Assembly (NCBI GenBank): GCA_014651175.1
Contig: BMWJ01000004.1
Span: 310,001-374,000, forward strand
Length of the DNA stretch: 64,000 nt
From: Streptomyces clavifer
GTDB lineage: Bacteria > Actinomycetota > Actinomycetes > Streptomycetales > Streptomycetaceae
Direction: 5' to 3'
Part shown: positions 1 to 7,762 of the stretch, one piece after another
Layout of the letters: each line of letters opens with the position of its first letter
Numbering within the stretch: the first letter of the stretch is position 1
Translations under genes and position numbers: made by a program
Notes under the pieces: model-generated
The model's input: the letters and a program-made list of their open reading frames with translations, nothing else
What the model was told of the DNA's origin: nothing
Database searches by the model: none

Positions 1-835
1 CGCCGGCTGCGGACATCAGCAGGCCGAAGACGATCCAGCTGGTGCGTTCCGTGGCGACGTACAGCATGACGACGAACATGCCGAAGAACAGCAGCGAGGA
101 TCCGAGGTCGGTTTCGAAGACCAGGATGAGGATCGAGAAGGCCCAGACCATGAGGATCGGTCCGAGGTCACGGCCCCGGGGCAGGTAGAGCCCCATGAAG
201 CGGCGGCTGGCGAGGGCCAGCGCGTCGCGCTTGACCATGAGATAGCCGGCGAAGAACACCGCAATGATGATCTTGGCGAACTCTCCCGGCTGGATCGTGC
301 CGATACCAGGGAGCCGGATCCAGATCTTTGCGCCGTTCACGGCGGGGAAGAACATCGGCAGGATCAGCAGGACCAGTGCCACCACCATGGAGATGTAGGT
401 GTAGCGCTGAAGGATGCGGTGGTCCTTCAGTGCGATCAGCACACCGACCAGCAGTGCCACGCCGACAGCGGAGAAGATCAGCTGCTTCGACGCGGCAGGT
501 GCGTACGTCGTGAGCGCCTGCATCCTCTCCGATTGGTCCAGACGCCAGATGAGCGCCAGGCCCAGCCCGTTCAGCAGGGTCGCCAGCGGGAGCAGCAGCG
601 GGTCCGCGTGCGGTGCGAATCTCCGTACGGCGAGGTGCGCGATGCCGCCGAGCAGGGCGAGGCCGAGCCCGTATCCGAGCATGCCGGCAGGCAGTTCGCC
701 GTTGAGGGCGAGGCCGACGTTGGCGTACGCGAACACCGAGATGAGAACGGCGAAGACAACCAGCGCCAGTTCGGTGTTGCGGCGGCTCGGCGCGTCGATC
801 GCGCCGATGGTCGTGGTGTTGGTGACAACGCTCAT
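1..835 (-). CDS. rodA: FtsW/RodA/SpoVE family lipid II polymerase, 3' part cut by window edge
   Basis: SEDS-family polytopic membrane protein that polymerises lipid II into glycan strands. 278 codons are present and the frame is still open at the left edge, so the C-terminal part lies outside. The start ATG (833-835) begins MSVVTNTTT. Several hydrophobic helices follow, with the family signature QPGEFAK near residue 180, preceded by a WIRLPG segment. The gene lies 23 nt after stp in the order fhaA-fhaB-stp-rodA. This is the actinobacterial order in which pbpA and the PASTA kinases pknA and pknB follow, so RodA is more likely than FtsW or SpoVE. The family is certain; the exact paralogue is inferred from synteny. 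Confidence 0.93.
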   Translation of the reverse strand, partial: MSVVTNTTTIGAIDAPSRRNTELALVVFAVLISVFAYANVGLALNGELPAGMLGYGLGLALLGGIAHLAVRRFAPHADPLLLPLATLLNGLGLALIWRLDQSERMQALTTYAPAASKQLIFSAVGVALLVGVLIALKDHRILQRYTYISMVVALVLLILPMFFPAVNGAKIWIRLPGIGTIQPGEFAKIIIAVFFAGYLMVKRDALALASRRFMGLYLPRGRDLGPILMVWAFSILILVFETDLGSSLLFFGMFVVMLYVATERTSWIVFGLLMSAAG

Positions 836-858
836 GGTGCTGGAGGCCCCCTACGGCT

Positions 859-2349
859 TTACTGCTTACCGCACTGCGGGACCAGCTTCTTCTCTTCCTC
901 CGAGAGGCTGGGGCCGGGAGTGGGAGTCGCGGTCGTCTTGGTCCCCTCGGCGGGGGAAGTGGCGGAAGTGCTGTCGGCGGTGTCGGGCTTCTTGCTCTGG
1001 TCCTCGGCGGCAGTGCTGTCCGCTTCGGCAGCCCGACGCTGGGCGTCCTTCTTGCAGGCGGAGGCCTGCGCTTCGAGCTCGCCGACCTTCTTGCGGGCAT
1101 CAGTGAGGTTGCCCTCGGCGATCGTCGCCTCGACCTGCTTGCGCTGGTAGGGCGGGAGGTACTTCAGTTCGATCTCGGTGCTCTCTTCGACCTTCGAGAG
1201 CGAGACCCAGGCGAGGTCCTGGCTGATGCCGCGGTACAGCGCGACGTTCTCGTCCTTCGCGCCCACGTAGAACTGCGTCTGGGTCCAGCGGTAGCCGCCG
1301 TACACGCCACCGCCGATGACGGCCAGCGCCAGAACGATGTAGAACGACCGCTTCAGCCACCTCCGGCCGCCACGGGGTTTCACGAAGTCGTCATCGGCGT
1401 AGGAGTCGAAGGCGCCGTCGGGACCGGAGCCGTAACCCATGTCGTCGCCGCTGCCGGGCGGGCCGAAGCCTCCGGCGGGTGGCGGGACGGTGCGGCCGAG
1501 GCCGGCCGCGCGACCCGCGGGGGTCTCCATGGCTCCGCCGTCGCTCAGCTGGGCGGCCTGGTTCTCGGCGACGGCTCCGACGATGACCGGGGTGTCGGTG
1601 AGCTGCCCGGCCAGGGTGTCGTTGCTGTCGACGTCCAGGACGTCGGCGACGATGCAGGTGATGTTGTCGGGGCCGCCACCGCGCAGAGCGAGCTGGATGA
1701 GCTCCTGGATCGTCTCCTGCGGGCCCTGGTAGCTGGCCAGGGTCTCTTCCATCGTCTGGTGCGAGACGACGCCGGAGAGTCCGTCCGAGCAGATCAGGTA
1801 ACGGTCGCCCGCCCGGACCTCACGGACGGAGAGGTCGGGTTCGACGTGGTCGCCGCTGCCCAGTGCCCGCATCAGCAGGGAGCGCTGCGGGTGGGTGGTG
1901 GCTTCCTCCTCGGTGATCCTGCCCTCGTCGACGAGGCGCTGCACCCAGGTGTGGTCCTGGGTGATCTGCGTCAGTACGCCGTCGCGGAGCAGGTAGGCGC
2001 GGGAGTCGCCGACGTGGACGAGGCCGAGGCGCTGTCCGGTCCAGAGCAGGGCGGTGAGCGTCGTGCCCATGCCCTCCAGCTGGGGGTCCTCCTCGACCAT
2101 GACGCGCAGTTGGTCGTTGGCCCGCTGGACCGCCGTGCCGAGCGCCGTGAGGATGTCGGAGCCGGGCACGTCGTCGTCGAGCTGGACGAGGGTCGAGATC
2201 ACCTCGGAGCTGGCGACCTCGCCCGCCGCCTGACCGCCCATGCCGTCGGCGATGGCGAGAAGGCGGGGACCGGCGTAGCCGGAGTCCTCATTGCCTTCCC
2301 GGATCATGCCCTTGTGCGATCCGGCGGCGAAGCGCAGGGACAAGCTCAT
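859..2349 (-). CDS. stp: PP2C-type Ser/Thr protein phosphatase (Stp/PstP)
   Basis: Metal-dependent phosphatase that reverses PASTA-kinase phosphorylation, here 496 aa. The PP2C motifs are present in order: NEDSGYAG, ADGMGGQAAGE, HVGDSRAYL, ICSDGLSG and GGPDNITCIV, within about residues 1-240. A Gly/Pro-rich linker leads to one membrane helix near 335-356 (FYIVLALAVIGGGVYGG). The Lys/Glu-rich C-terminal tail should be outside the cell. I place the start at 2349 (MSLSLRFAAGS) rather than the in-frame ATG at 2403, because GAGG sits about 6 nt upstream and the PP2C fold begins there. It belongs to the fha-stp-rodA operon. A 129-nt gap to fhaB could hold a secondary promoter. Confidence 0.96.
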   Translation of the reverse strand: MSLSLRFAAGSHKGMIREGNEDSGYAGPRLLAIADGMGGQAAGEVASSEVISTLVQLDDDVPGSDILTALGTAVQRANDQLRVMVEEDPQLEGMGTTLTALLWTGQRLGLVHVGDSRAYLLRDGVLTQITQDHTWVQRLVDEGRITEEEATTHPQRSLLMRALGSGDHVEPDLSVREVRAGDRYLICSDGLSGVVSHQTMEETLASYQGPQETIQELIQLALRGGGPDNITCIVADVLDVDSNDTLAGQLTDTPVIVGAVAENQAAQLSDGGAMETPAGRAAGLGRTVPPPAGGFGPPGSGDDMGYGSGPDGAFDSYADDDFVKPRGGRRWLKRSFYIVLALAVIGGGVYGGYRWTQTQFYVGAKDENVALYRGISQDLAWVSLSKVEESTEIELKYLPPYQRKQVEATIAEGNLTDARKKVGELEAQASACKKDAQRRAAEADSTAAEDQSKKPDTADSTSATSPAEGTKTTATPTPGPSLSEEEKKLVPQCGKQ

Positions 2350-2478
2350 GCGCACCTCGCCCGTCGGCTCGGGGTACAGCCGGTCTCGAGCCACACTGCC
2401 CACCCTCCGGTCGGGAGCCGGGCGGGTTCCTTCGTCAGGACCGCCGCGGCTCGCTCGCTCCGCTCGCTCATTGTCGTA

Positions 2479-2994
2479 CTACTTCCGCAGCTCGATGACG
2501 GTCTTGCCGATGCGGATCGGCGCGCCCAGCGGAACAGGGGTCGGGGTGGTGAGCCGGGTCCGGTCGAGATAGGTGCCGTTGGTGGACCCGAGATCCTCGA
2601 CGATCCACTGGCCGTCACGATCGGGGTAGATCCTGGCATGCCTGCTGGACGCGTAGTCGTCGTCCAGCACGATCGTTGAGTCGTGCGCCCGGCCCAGGGT
2701 GATGGTCTGGCCCTGGAGGGCGACGGTGGTGCCGGTGAGCGTGCCTTCGGAGACGACCAGCTTTGTCGGTGCCCCGCGGCGCTGGCGCCCGGGCTGCTGG
2801 CGCTGCTGAGGCGGCGCTGCCTGCTGTTGGCGAGCCTGTTGGGGGCGCGTCTCGTTGGCAGTGCGGCGTGAGCCGCGCTGCGTGACGCGCGTTCCGAACA
2901 GGTCGCTGCGAATGACCTGTACGGCCACGATTACGAATAGCCACAGAACAGCCAGGAAACCTAGCCGCATGACCGTCAGGGTCAGCTCTGACAT
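2479..2994 (-). CDS. fhaB: Membrane-anchored FHA-domain protein (FhaB/FipA type)
   Basis: 171-aa phosphothreonine-binding adaptor. One N-terminal membrane helix spans roughly residues 8-28 (LGFLAVLWLFVIVAVQV). A Gln/Arg/Pro-rich linker follows, then a single FHA domain at about 95-165 with the conserved GRAHDSTIV, SSRHARI and DLGSTNGTYL segments; the Arg, Ser and Asn of the phosphopeptide pocket are present. It lies 10 nt after fhaA and upstream of stp. In mycobacteria the orthologue is a kinase substrate that recruits cell-division and wall-synthesis proteins, and the same order supports that role here. Confidence 0.93.
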   Translation of the reverse strand: MSELTLTVMRLGFLAVLWLFVIVAVQVIRSDLFGTRVTQRGSRRTANETRPQQARQQQAAPPQQRQQPGRQRRGAPTKLVVSEGTLTGTTVALQGQTITLGRAHDSTIVLDDDYASSRHARIYPDRDGQWIVEDLGSTNGTYLDRTRLTTPTPVPLGAPIRIGKTVIELRK

Positions 2995-3004
2995 TGCCCC
3001 CGCT

Positions 3005-3865
3005 TCACCCTTCGGCTTGCCGGTAAACGATGGTGGTGCTGCCCACGACGATCCGCGAGCCGTCGCGGAGCGTAGCGCGGGTTGTGTGCTGCCCGTCCAC
3101 CACGATGCCGTTGGTGGACCCTAGATCCTGGATCGTCGAGGGCGTTCCGGTCCGGATCTCACAGTGCCGGCGCGATACGCCGGGGTCGTCGATCCGCACG
3201 TCGGCGTCGGTGCTTCGTCCCATCACCAACGTCGGGCGGGAGATCTGATGGCGGTTGCCGTTGATCTCGATCCAGCGCCTCACCTGCGCGTCCGGCGCGG
3301 GGCCGGACGCCGCCGGGGGACGCCAGTCGCCCGCCGGGCCTCCAGGGCGCCCGGAGCCCGGCGGCGGGGCCGCGGGCATGGGCGGAGGGGAGGCCGGCGG
3401 GTAGCCGTAACCGCCCTGCCCCTGCGGGGCGGAGGGCCGGTTCGGGGCTGCGTGAGGAGCAGGGTCGCTCTGCTGTCCCTGCTGTGACGAACTCGATGCC
3501 AGGGTCCGGCTGCGTACCCGGTAGAGCCCCGTGTCGAGGTCGTCGGCCTTCTCCAGATGGACCTTGATCGGTCCCATGAAGGTGTACCGCTGCTGCTTGG
3601 CGTAGTCCCGTACGAGGCCCGACAGCTCGTCGCCGAGCTGACCCGAGTACGGGCTGAGGCGCTCGTAGTCGGGGGTGCTGAGCTCGACGATGAAGTCGTT
3701 GGGGACGACGGTCCGCTCGCGGTTCCAGATCGTTGCGTTGTTGTCGCACTCGCGCTGCAGGGCTCCGGCGATCTCGACCGGCTGCACCTCGGACTTGAAG
3801 ACCTTGGCGAAGGTGCCGTTGACCAGACCTTCGAGACGCTGCTCGAAACGCTTCATGACTCCCAT
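3005..3865 (-). CDS. fhaA: FHA-domain protein with N-terminal DUF3662 (FhaA type)
   Basis: 286-aa cytoplasmic adaptor, first gene of the leftward operon. Residues 1-120 are the DUF3662 module (MGVMKRFEQRLEGLVNG, EIAGALQRECDNNA). A Pro/Gly/Gln linker covers about 125-195. A C-terminal FHA domain follows with GRSTDADVRIDD, VSRRHCEI and DLGSTNGIVV. In mycobacteria FhaA binds the phosphorylated pseudokinase MviN and restrains peptidoglycan synthesis; here the role is inferred from domain order and neighbours. An AGGAGGTGCCCC stretch precedes the ATG. The operon promoter must lie in the following 315-bp gap. Confidence 0.94.
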   Translation of the reverse strand: MGVMKRFEQRLEGLVNGTFAKVFKSEVQPVEIAGALQRECDNNATIWNRERTVVPNDFIVELSTPDYERLSPYSGQLGDELSGLVRDYAKQQRYTFMGPIKVHLEKADDLDTGLYRVRSRTLASSSSQQGQQSDPAPHAAPNRPSAPQGQGGYGYPPASPPPMPAAPPPGSGRPGGPAGDWRPPAASGPAPDAQVRRWIEINGNRHQISRPTLVMGRSTDADVRIDDPGVSRRHCEIRTGTPSTIQDLGSTNGIVVDGQHTTRATLRDGSRIVVGSTTIVYRQAEG

Positions 3866-4180
3866 GGGGCACCTCCTCCGGTGTCGTCATCCCTGTACTG
3901 CTTGCTGATCGTATCCACGCGTCGGGAAATCGGCTGGTTCCCCTTGTCTGCACAGTGGACGAGTGTCACCTCTCACACGGATCGTAGAGGTGCTCTCCTG
4001 ACAGTGTCCCGCACTCCGGGTGCACTCTGGAGGAGTGGGGGCGGGCTTCCCGCGTTCCCGGTTCCCCTCGTGGGTCGGGCGAAACAACGGATGTGAATCC
4101 ACCCTGCCCAGCGTGCTAATCTTCCGTTTGTCGCCAGGCGATCGCACCACACGGTGTGAAGGTCTGAAAACACCACTCAT
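3866..4180. other. Non-coding gap between fhaA and tRNA-Leu
   Basis: 315 bp without a credible gene. It must hold the leftward promoter of fhaA-fhaB-stp-rodA and the rightward promoter of the tRNA. I see no perfect -35/-10 pair that I would commit to. The stretch 4080-4160 is less GC-rich than its surroundings. Confidence 0.6.
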
Positions 4181-4263
4181 GCGCGAGTGGCGGAACGGCA
4201 GACGCGCTGGCTTCAGGTGCCAGTGTCCTTAGGGACGTGGGGGTTCAAATCCCCCCTCGCGCA
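4181..4263 (+). tRNA. tRNA-Leu (anticodon CAG)
   Basis: 83-nt type II tRNA. The acceptor stem GCGCGAG pairs with CTCGCGC (7 bp) and the discriminator base is A at 4263. The anticodon stem is CTGGC/GCCAG with loop TTCAGGT, so the anticodon CAG is at 4214-4216. A variable arm (TGTCCTTAGGGACG) identifies a class II tRNA, and the T loop is GGGTTCAAATCCC. CCA is not encoded; the next bases are CAA. It reads CTG, the dominant Leu codon in this genome. tRNA genes are common integration sites in Streptomyces, but no integrase or duplicated 3' end is present here. Confidence 0.97.
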
Positions 4264-4268
4264 CAACG

Positions 4269-4288
4269 GGCAGTTGCTTGCAACTGCC
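4269..4288. repeat. Perfect 9-bp inverted repeat just after the tRNA
   Basis: GGCAGTTGC and GCAACTGCC are separated by two bases, five bases after the tRNA 3' end and before the longer terminator. It may be a processing stem for the tRNA 3' trailer or a first pausing hairpin. Confidence 0.6.
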
Positions 4289-4302
4289 GGGTTGGTTCGA
4301 CA

Positions 4303-4337
4303 GAACCCCCGCCCGGAGAGATCCGGGGCGGGGGTTC
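4303..4337 (+). terminator. tRNA-Leu transcription terminator
   Basis: Perfect 12-bp stem GAACCCCCGCCC/GGGCGGGGGTTC with an 11-nt loop, followed by TTCGTTG. Its position 40 nt after the tRNA and its strong GC stem fit a Streptomyces terminator with a weak T tract. Confidence 0.82.
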
Positions 4338-4345
4338 TTCGTTGT

Positions 4346-4691
4346 GCGGGGACCGTCGGCGCAGAGGGGCCGTCGGTCCGAAGTGTGCCCCTGTTCGCCG
4401 GTCGGCCGTCTGTCGGGGCGGTGGAAGTGCCCCGTAGGTCAGTCGGCCTGCCTGGTCGTCCCGGGACTGTCGGGCGTTGTTGCCTGCCGTCGTGTGCCAG
4501 GGAGAGGATCCGGTCTGCCGGTCTGCCTGTGGGTGCGGCCCGCCTGTTTCACGTGAAACGTCTGGTCCGCGCCGTATCGGGTGGTTCGGGGGGGCCGGGA
4601 ACTGGGGCGCAGCGTCGGTCTCTCGCTGCGGCCCCGGTCTTCCCCCGCCTCCTCGCTCCGTCCGGACTCGTGGCCCGGGGATGTGCGTACG
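4346..4691. other. Gene-free region carrying parS
   Basis: 346 bp between the tRNA terminator and the end of the leftward azoreductase gene. The only recognisable element is the parS palindrome at 4546-4559. No reading frame here looks coding. Confidence 0.6.
4546..4559. other. parS: parS site 1 (ParB-binding palindrome)
   Basis: Perfect 14-bp palindrome GTTTCACGTGAAAC, identical to the bacterial and Streptomyces parS core, in a gene-free region. ParB loads on such sites clustered around oriC and, with ParA and SMC, organises and segregates chromosomes. Two identical copies lie at 27267 and 50529. Confidence 0.93.
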
Positions 4692-5303
4692 TCAGCCGGC
4701 GAGGCGCACGGCGAGTGACTTGGCCTTCTCCTCGGCGTCGGTGAACGCCTTGGCCCGGGAGGCATCCGCGAGCGGAATCAGCTCGGCCATCTCGGGCTTG
4801 GAGTGGGCCAGCGTCAACTCCGGGACGATGAAATCGACTTCGGCCCCCAGCATGCCCGTCAGTACCTTCTCCAGGTAGTTCTGGACGAACTCGAAGTCTT
4901 CGCGCGGGGTGCCGGGCGCGTACGAACCGCCGCGGCTGGCCACGACGGTGACGGATGTGCCGGCGACGGGGCTGTCGGGGCCGGCGTTGTGGCCCACGAT
5001 GATCACTTGGTCCAGCCATGCCTTCAGCGTGGACGGGATGGAGAAGTTGTACATCGGTGCGCCGATCAGTACGGCGTCCGCCGAGGCCAGTTCGGCGGCC
5101 AGTTCTGCGCGCAGTGCGTCTTCGGCTCCGGCGACGACGGCCGAGGCGTCCAGGTGGGGCAGGGGTTCGGCGGCAAGGTCGCGGTAGACGACCTCTCCGT
5201 CGGGGTGCTGCTCGCGCCAGGCTTCGACGAACGCGGCGGTCACGTCGCGGGAAGCGGAGCCCTGGGGGAATACGGCGGAGTCGAGATGCAGAAGCGTGGC
5301 CAT
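4692..5303 (-). CDS. azoR: FMN-dependent NADH-azoreductase (AcpD/AzoR family)
   Basis: 203-aa flavodoxin-fold quinone/azo reductase; AzoR is about 200 aa. It starts MATLLHLDSAVFPQGSASR, with the FMN-phosphate loop near residues 8-17. The family hallmark GAPMYNFSIPSTLKAWLDQV is near residue 85, and SRGGSYAPG lies around 130-140. The start is set at 5303 by GGAG about 9 nt upstream; a longer in-frame extension to 5456 is unlikely because it crosses the divergent promoter. It is transcribed away from an HxlR regulator, a classic pairing in which the regulator senses quinones or electrophiles and controls the reductase. Confidence 0.92.
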   Translation of the reverse strand: MATLLHLDSAVFPQGSASRDVTAAFVEAWREQHPDGEVVYRDLAAEPLPHLDASAVVAGAEDALRAELAAELASADAVLIGAPMYNFSIPSTLKAWLDQVIIVGHNAGPDSPVAGTSVTVVASRGGSYAPGTPREDFEFVQNYLEKVLTGMLGAEVDFIVPELTLAHSKPEMAELIPLADASRAKAFTDAEEKAKSLAVRLAG

Positions 5304-5383
5304 GGGGTTCTCCAATGAATCAGTAGGGGCGGTCCCGGGCTGCGTGTTCACGTCGCCGCTCCGCAGTGCACCACTCATGTTTC

Positions 5384-5424
5384 GTACGTACCTATTGATA
5401 ACACAGTCCCTTACTTTTCGTAAG
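5384..5424. promoter_or_regulatory. Probable HxlR operators in the azoR/hxlR divergent promoter
   Basis: Two inverted repeats lie between the divergent genes: GTACGTAC at 5384-5391 and CTTAC-N5-GTAAG at 5410-5424. TAC/GTA dyads of this kind are bound by DUF24/HxlR regulators such as YodB and CatR of Bacillus. An AT-rich segment (CTATTGATAACACAG) sits between them and probably carries promoter elements. Confidence 0.5.
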
Positions 5425-5454
5425 CCCCTCACGTCGGCGCAGTACCCTGAGGGC

Positions 5455-5799
5455 ATGGCGGATCACAGCGAGCAGGCCTGTCGGCGGGTGGATGTGGGTA
5501 TCAGTCGCGTCTTCGAGCTGTTCGGGAAGCGCTGGACCGGCCCGATCGTCTCGGTACTGATGCGGCAGCCGGTGCACTTCGCGGATCTGCGGCGGGCGAT
5601 TCCTGGCATCAGCGAGCGCATGCTCTCGGACCGGCTCTCCGAGCTGGGTACCGCCGGGCTCGTGGTGCGCGAGGTCGACGAGGGGCCCCCGCTGCGGGTC
5701 TCCTATCGCCTGACGGAGGCCGGTGCCGCCATGGGGCCGGCGCTCGAGGAGATGGGGCGGTGGGCGGACGTGTACCTGCGGGAGCCCGGAGGCTGCTGA
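5455..5799 (+). CDS. HxlR-family winged-helix regulator
   Basis: 114 aa, single DUF24/HxlR winged helix. FELFGKRWTGPIVSVLMRQPVHF forms the first helices, and RAIPGISERMLSDRLSELGTAGLV the recognition helix and wing entry. A cysteine at residue 9 (SEQACRRVD) matches the N-terminal redox Cys used by YodB-type sensors, and a second Cys is the last residue. The ATG at 5455 is preferred over an upstream ATG at 5296 that would overlap azoR. It is transcribed divergently from azoR and probably represses both genes until a quinone or diazo electrophile modifies the Cys. Confidence 0.9.
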   Translation: MADHSEQACRRVDVGISRVFELFGKRWTGPIVSVLMRQPVHFADLRRAIPGISERMLSDRLSELGTAGLVVREVDEGPPLRVSYRLTEAGAAMGPALEEMGRWADVYLREPGGC

Positions 5800-5838
5800 A
5801 CGGCCACGGGTAGGTCCGGCGGCGGAGCGGATGCCCCT

Positions 5839-6291
5839 CTATCGCGGATCGGTACCGTCGCCCGTCGCGTTGTAGCGCAACAGGTACTCCGCGAACCGGG
5901 CGAGGTCGTCCGCCGTCCACTCGCCGAGGCGTTCCCGGTAGGCGGCGCGGCGGCTGGCCTGGGTCGACGCCAGGGCCCGGACGCCGGCAGTCGTGGGATG
6001 CAGGACCTGGATGCGGTGGTCGTCGGGGTCCGGGTGGCGTTCGACCAGGCCGAGCTTCTCCAGGGTCGCGACCTGCCGGCTGACGGTCGACTTGTCCAGC
6101 ATGTAGTGCGCGGCCAGATCTGTTGCGCGGCAACCCTGCCGGTGGTCGATGTGGGCGAGCAGTGTGTACGAGACCAGGGGCAGATCCGGGTGGAGTCGTG
6201 CCGCTGCTGCGCGTGCGCGGCGGGCGAAAGCGGTCAGTTCGCGCTGGATGACATCCAGCGACTCCTCGCGTTCCCGGGGGGCGCCTGCCAC
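5839..6291 (-). CDS. MarR-family transcriptional regulator
   Basis: 150 aa with GTG start at 6289-6291, preceded by AAAGGTG at suitable spacing. The MarR fold shows helices around LVSYTLLAHIDHRQG, HTH ATDLAAHYMLDKSTVSRQVATLEKLG, and wing VERHPDPDDHRIQVLHPT with the conserved DxDxR-like DPDDHR. It is transcribed away from the membrane-protein gene at 6373. An 81-bp AT-richer gap with inverted repeats separates them, so it probably represses itself and that gene and is released by a small ligand. Confidence 0.92.
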   Translation of the reverse strand: MAGAPREREESLDVIQRELTAFARRARAAAARLHPDLPLVSYTLLAHIDHRQGCRATDLAAHYMLDKSTVSRQVATLEKLGLVERHPDPDDHRIQVLHPTTAGVRALASTQASRRAAYRERLGEWTADDLARFAEYLLRYNATGDGTDPR

Positions 6292-6314
6292 GGAATCACC
6301 TTTCTCGAAAGTTA

Positions 6315-6354
6315 GTTGTATGCTACAACGAATAGGGAGTTGTAAAAGCCAACT
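6315..6354. promoter_or_regulatory. Probable MarR operator
   Basis: A perfect inverted repeat GTTGTA-TGC-TACAAC lies at 6315-6329. A second, AGTTG-N7-CAACT, lies at 6338-6354. Both share the TTG/CAA half-site typical of MarR operators and fill the gap between the divergent genes. Confidence 0.65.
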
Positions 6355-6372
6355 ATTGGAGGGACCGGCCGC

Positions 6373-7569
6373 ATGTCCGCAGGTCCGAATGGAGCGTCCG
6401 GCACCTCTGCCGGTGCGCTGCGTCATGTGCTCAGCCATCTCGTAACGCCGCTGCTGATGTGCGTCGGCATGGGACTCGCCTACCTGGGTGCCTTTCACGC
6501 CCCGGAGCCACACGACCTGAGGGTGGACGTCGTCGGCTCGGGGGCAAGCGCCCACGTGTTTGCGCAGACCTTGCAGGACAGGGGCGACGGTGCATTGAGT
6601 GTGCGTACGGTAGCCGACCGCGACACCGCGGTGAACCATCTGAGGACGCAGCAGAGCTTCGGCGCGTATCTGCCGGGAAAGACCCCCCGGCTGCTGGTCG
6701 CCACCGCCTCGTCGGACACCAGCGCCACAGTGGTCCAGAAGGTCTTCACCGACGTTGCCGCCGGTCAGGGAGCCCCCCTCGAGGTGACGGACGTGGCGCC
6801 GACGGCGGACGGGGATCCGACCGGCCAGGGGCTCTTCTTCCTGCTGGTGGCCGTCAGCATTGGGTCGTACGCGTCGGTCGCGGTGATCGGTGGTGCCGGC
6901 GCGGTGCTGGCACTGCGGCTCAGGGCCGCGCTGGCGTTCGGGGCCTCGCTCGTGGTCAGTGCGATCGGAGCGGCGTTCGCCGGACCGTTGTTCGGCCTTG
7001 TGGACCACGGGCTGGGCGGCCTCTGGGCCATGGCGTGGCTCTATTCGGCGGGAATCCTGCTGATCGGGGTCGGGCTGCACACCTTCCTCAAGCGGTGGAC
7101 GACGCTCGGCGTGATGGTGCTGTTCGTCATGCTCAACTTCACGAGTTCCGGCGGTGTCTTCCGGCCCGAGCTCCAGCCCGGGTTCTTCGGATCCCTCCAC
7201 GCCTTCTGGAACGGTGCGGGCTTCCTCGAAGGGGTGCGCAGCCACGTGTACTTCGGGGGCCATGGACTGGGTGACCATGTGCTGGTCCTGGTCGTCTGGT
7301 TCGCGGCGGGGCTGGCTGCCATGGGCGTGGCCGGCCTGGCCGAAGCGAGGTGGCGCCACGAGGCCGCGGGGCGCGGCCGTCCGGCCGCCTCACGGCTGAC
7401 GGAGGCTCCGTCCGCTCCGGACCTCTCCGGCACGGAGAGTTCCGCGCCGGAGAGGTCCGCCCGGGAGAGTTCCGCTTCTGCGGGGGGCAGGCCCGGCTCG
7501 GAGGGGCCCGGTACCGGTTCGGTGAGGCCCGATGCCGAGGAGGAGATGGAGGAGACGGTCGGGGTGTGA
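6373..7569 (+). CDS. Polytopic membrane protein, ABC-2/YhgE-like permease
   Basis: 398 aa. One membrane helix near 22-45 is followed by an extracytoplasmic region of about 110 residues. A block of five or six helices then spans about 150-345 (FFLLVAVSIGSYASVAVIGG, AALAFGASLVVSAIGAAFAGPLFG and others). The C-terminal 60 residues are a Ser/Glu/Gly-rich tail with repeated SAPE/RSARESS-type segments. This one-helix, large-loop, multi-helix layout matches YhgE/Pip and ABC-2-type permeases. No ATPase is encoded beside it. Divergence from a MarR regulator suggests inducible export or drug tolerance, but the substrate is unknown. Confidence 0.75.
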   Translation: MSAGPNGASGTSAGALRHVLSHLVTPLLMCVGMGLAYLGAFHAPEPHDLRVDVVGSGASAHVFAQTLQDRGDGALSVRTVADRDTAVNHLRTQQSFGAYLPGKTPRLLVATASSDTSATVVQKVFTDVAAGQGAPLEVTDVAPTADGDPTGQGLFFLLVAVSIGSYASVAVIGGAGAVLALRLRAALAFGASLVVSAIGAAFAGPLFGLVDHGLGGLWAMAWLYSAGILLIGVGLHTFLKRWTTLGVMVLFVMLNFTSSGGVFRPELQPGFFGSLHAFWNGAGFLEGVRSHVYFGGHGLGDHVLVLVVWFAAGLAAMGVAGLAEARWRHEAAGRGRPAASRLTEAPSAPDLSGTESSAPERSARESSASAGGRPGSEGPGTGSVRPDAEEEMEETVGV

Positions 7570-7639
7570 ACCGTCCTTCTGCCCGGTCGCGTCCCTTCCG
7601 GCTGTTCCGTTCTCCGATGGGGGTGCAGGGCTCGGGGAG

Positions 7640-7648
7640 TTGTCCACA
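7640..7648 (+). other. DnaA box 1
   Basis: Exact TTGTCCACA, the preferred Streptomyces DnaA box, in the gap before the DUF2252 gene. A second identical box in the same orientation starts 24 bp downstream. Confidence 0.75.
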
Positions 7649-7663
7649 GGCTGCTCCCCGGGG

Positions 7664-7672
7664 TTGTCCACA
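7664..7672 (+). other. DnaA box 2
   Basis: Second exact TTGTCCACA, a direct repeat of box 1 (both followed by GG). A CGGGGAG/CTCCCCG inverted repeat (7633-7639 and 7654-7660) is interleaved with box 1. Confidence 0.75.
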
Positions 7673-7705
7673 GGGGCAGACGGCTCTTGCGGGGCGGCGG
7701 TAACG

Positions 7706-7738
7706 TCATCCGCAATTGATGTTGGACACAGCGGATGA
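7706..7738. promoter_or_regulatory. Inverted repeat upstream of the DUF2252 gene
   Basis: TCATCCGC (7706-7713) and GCGGATGA (7731-7738) form a perfect 8-bp inverted repeat with a 17-bp AT-richer spacer, 25 bp before the start codon. It could be an operator or an mRNA leader stem. Confidence 0.5.
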
Positions 7739-7762
7739 ACAAGGCGGGGGAGGCGGCGCTCC

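Noticed and set aside
4181-4288. tRNA-Leu as an occupied integration site
   Set aside because: No integrase, no mobile genes and no second copy of the tRNA 3' end in the window. The inverted repeat after it is better read as a trailer stem.
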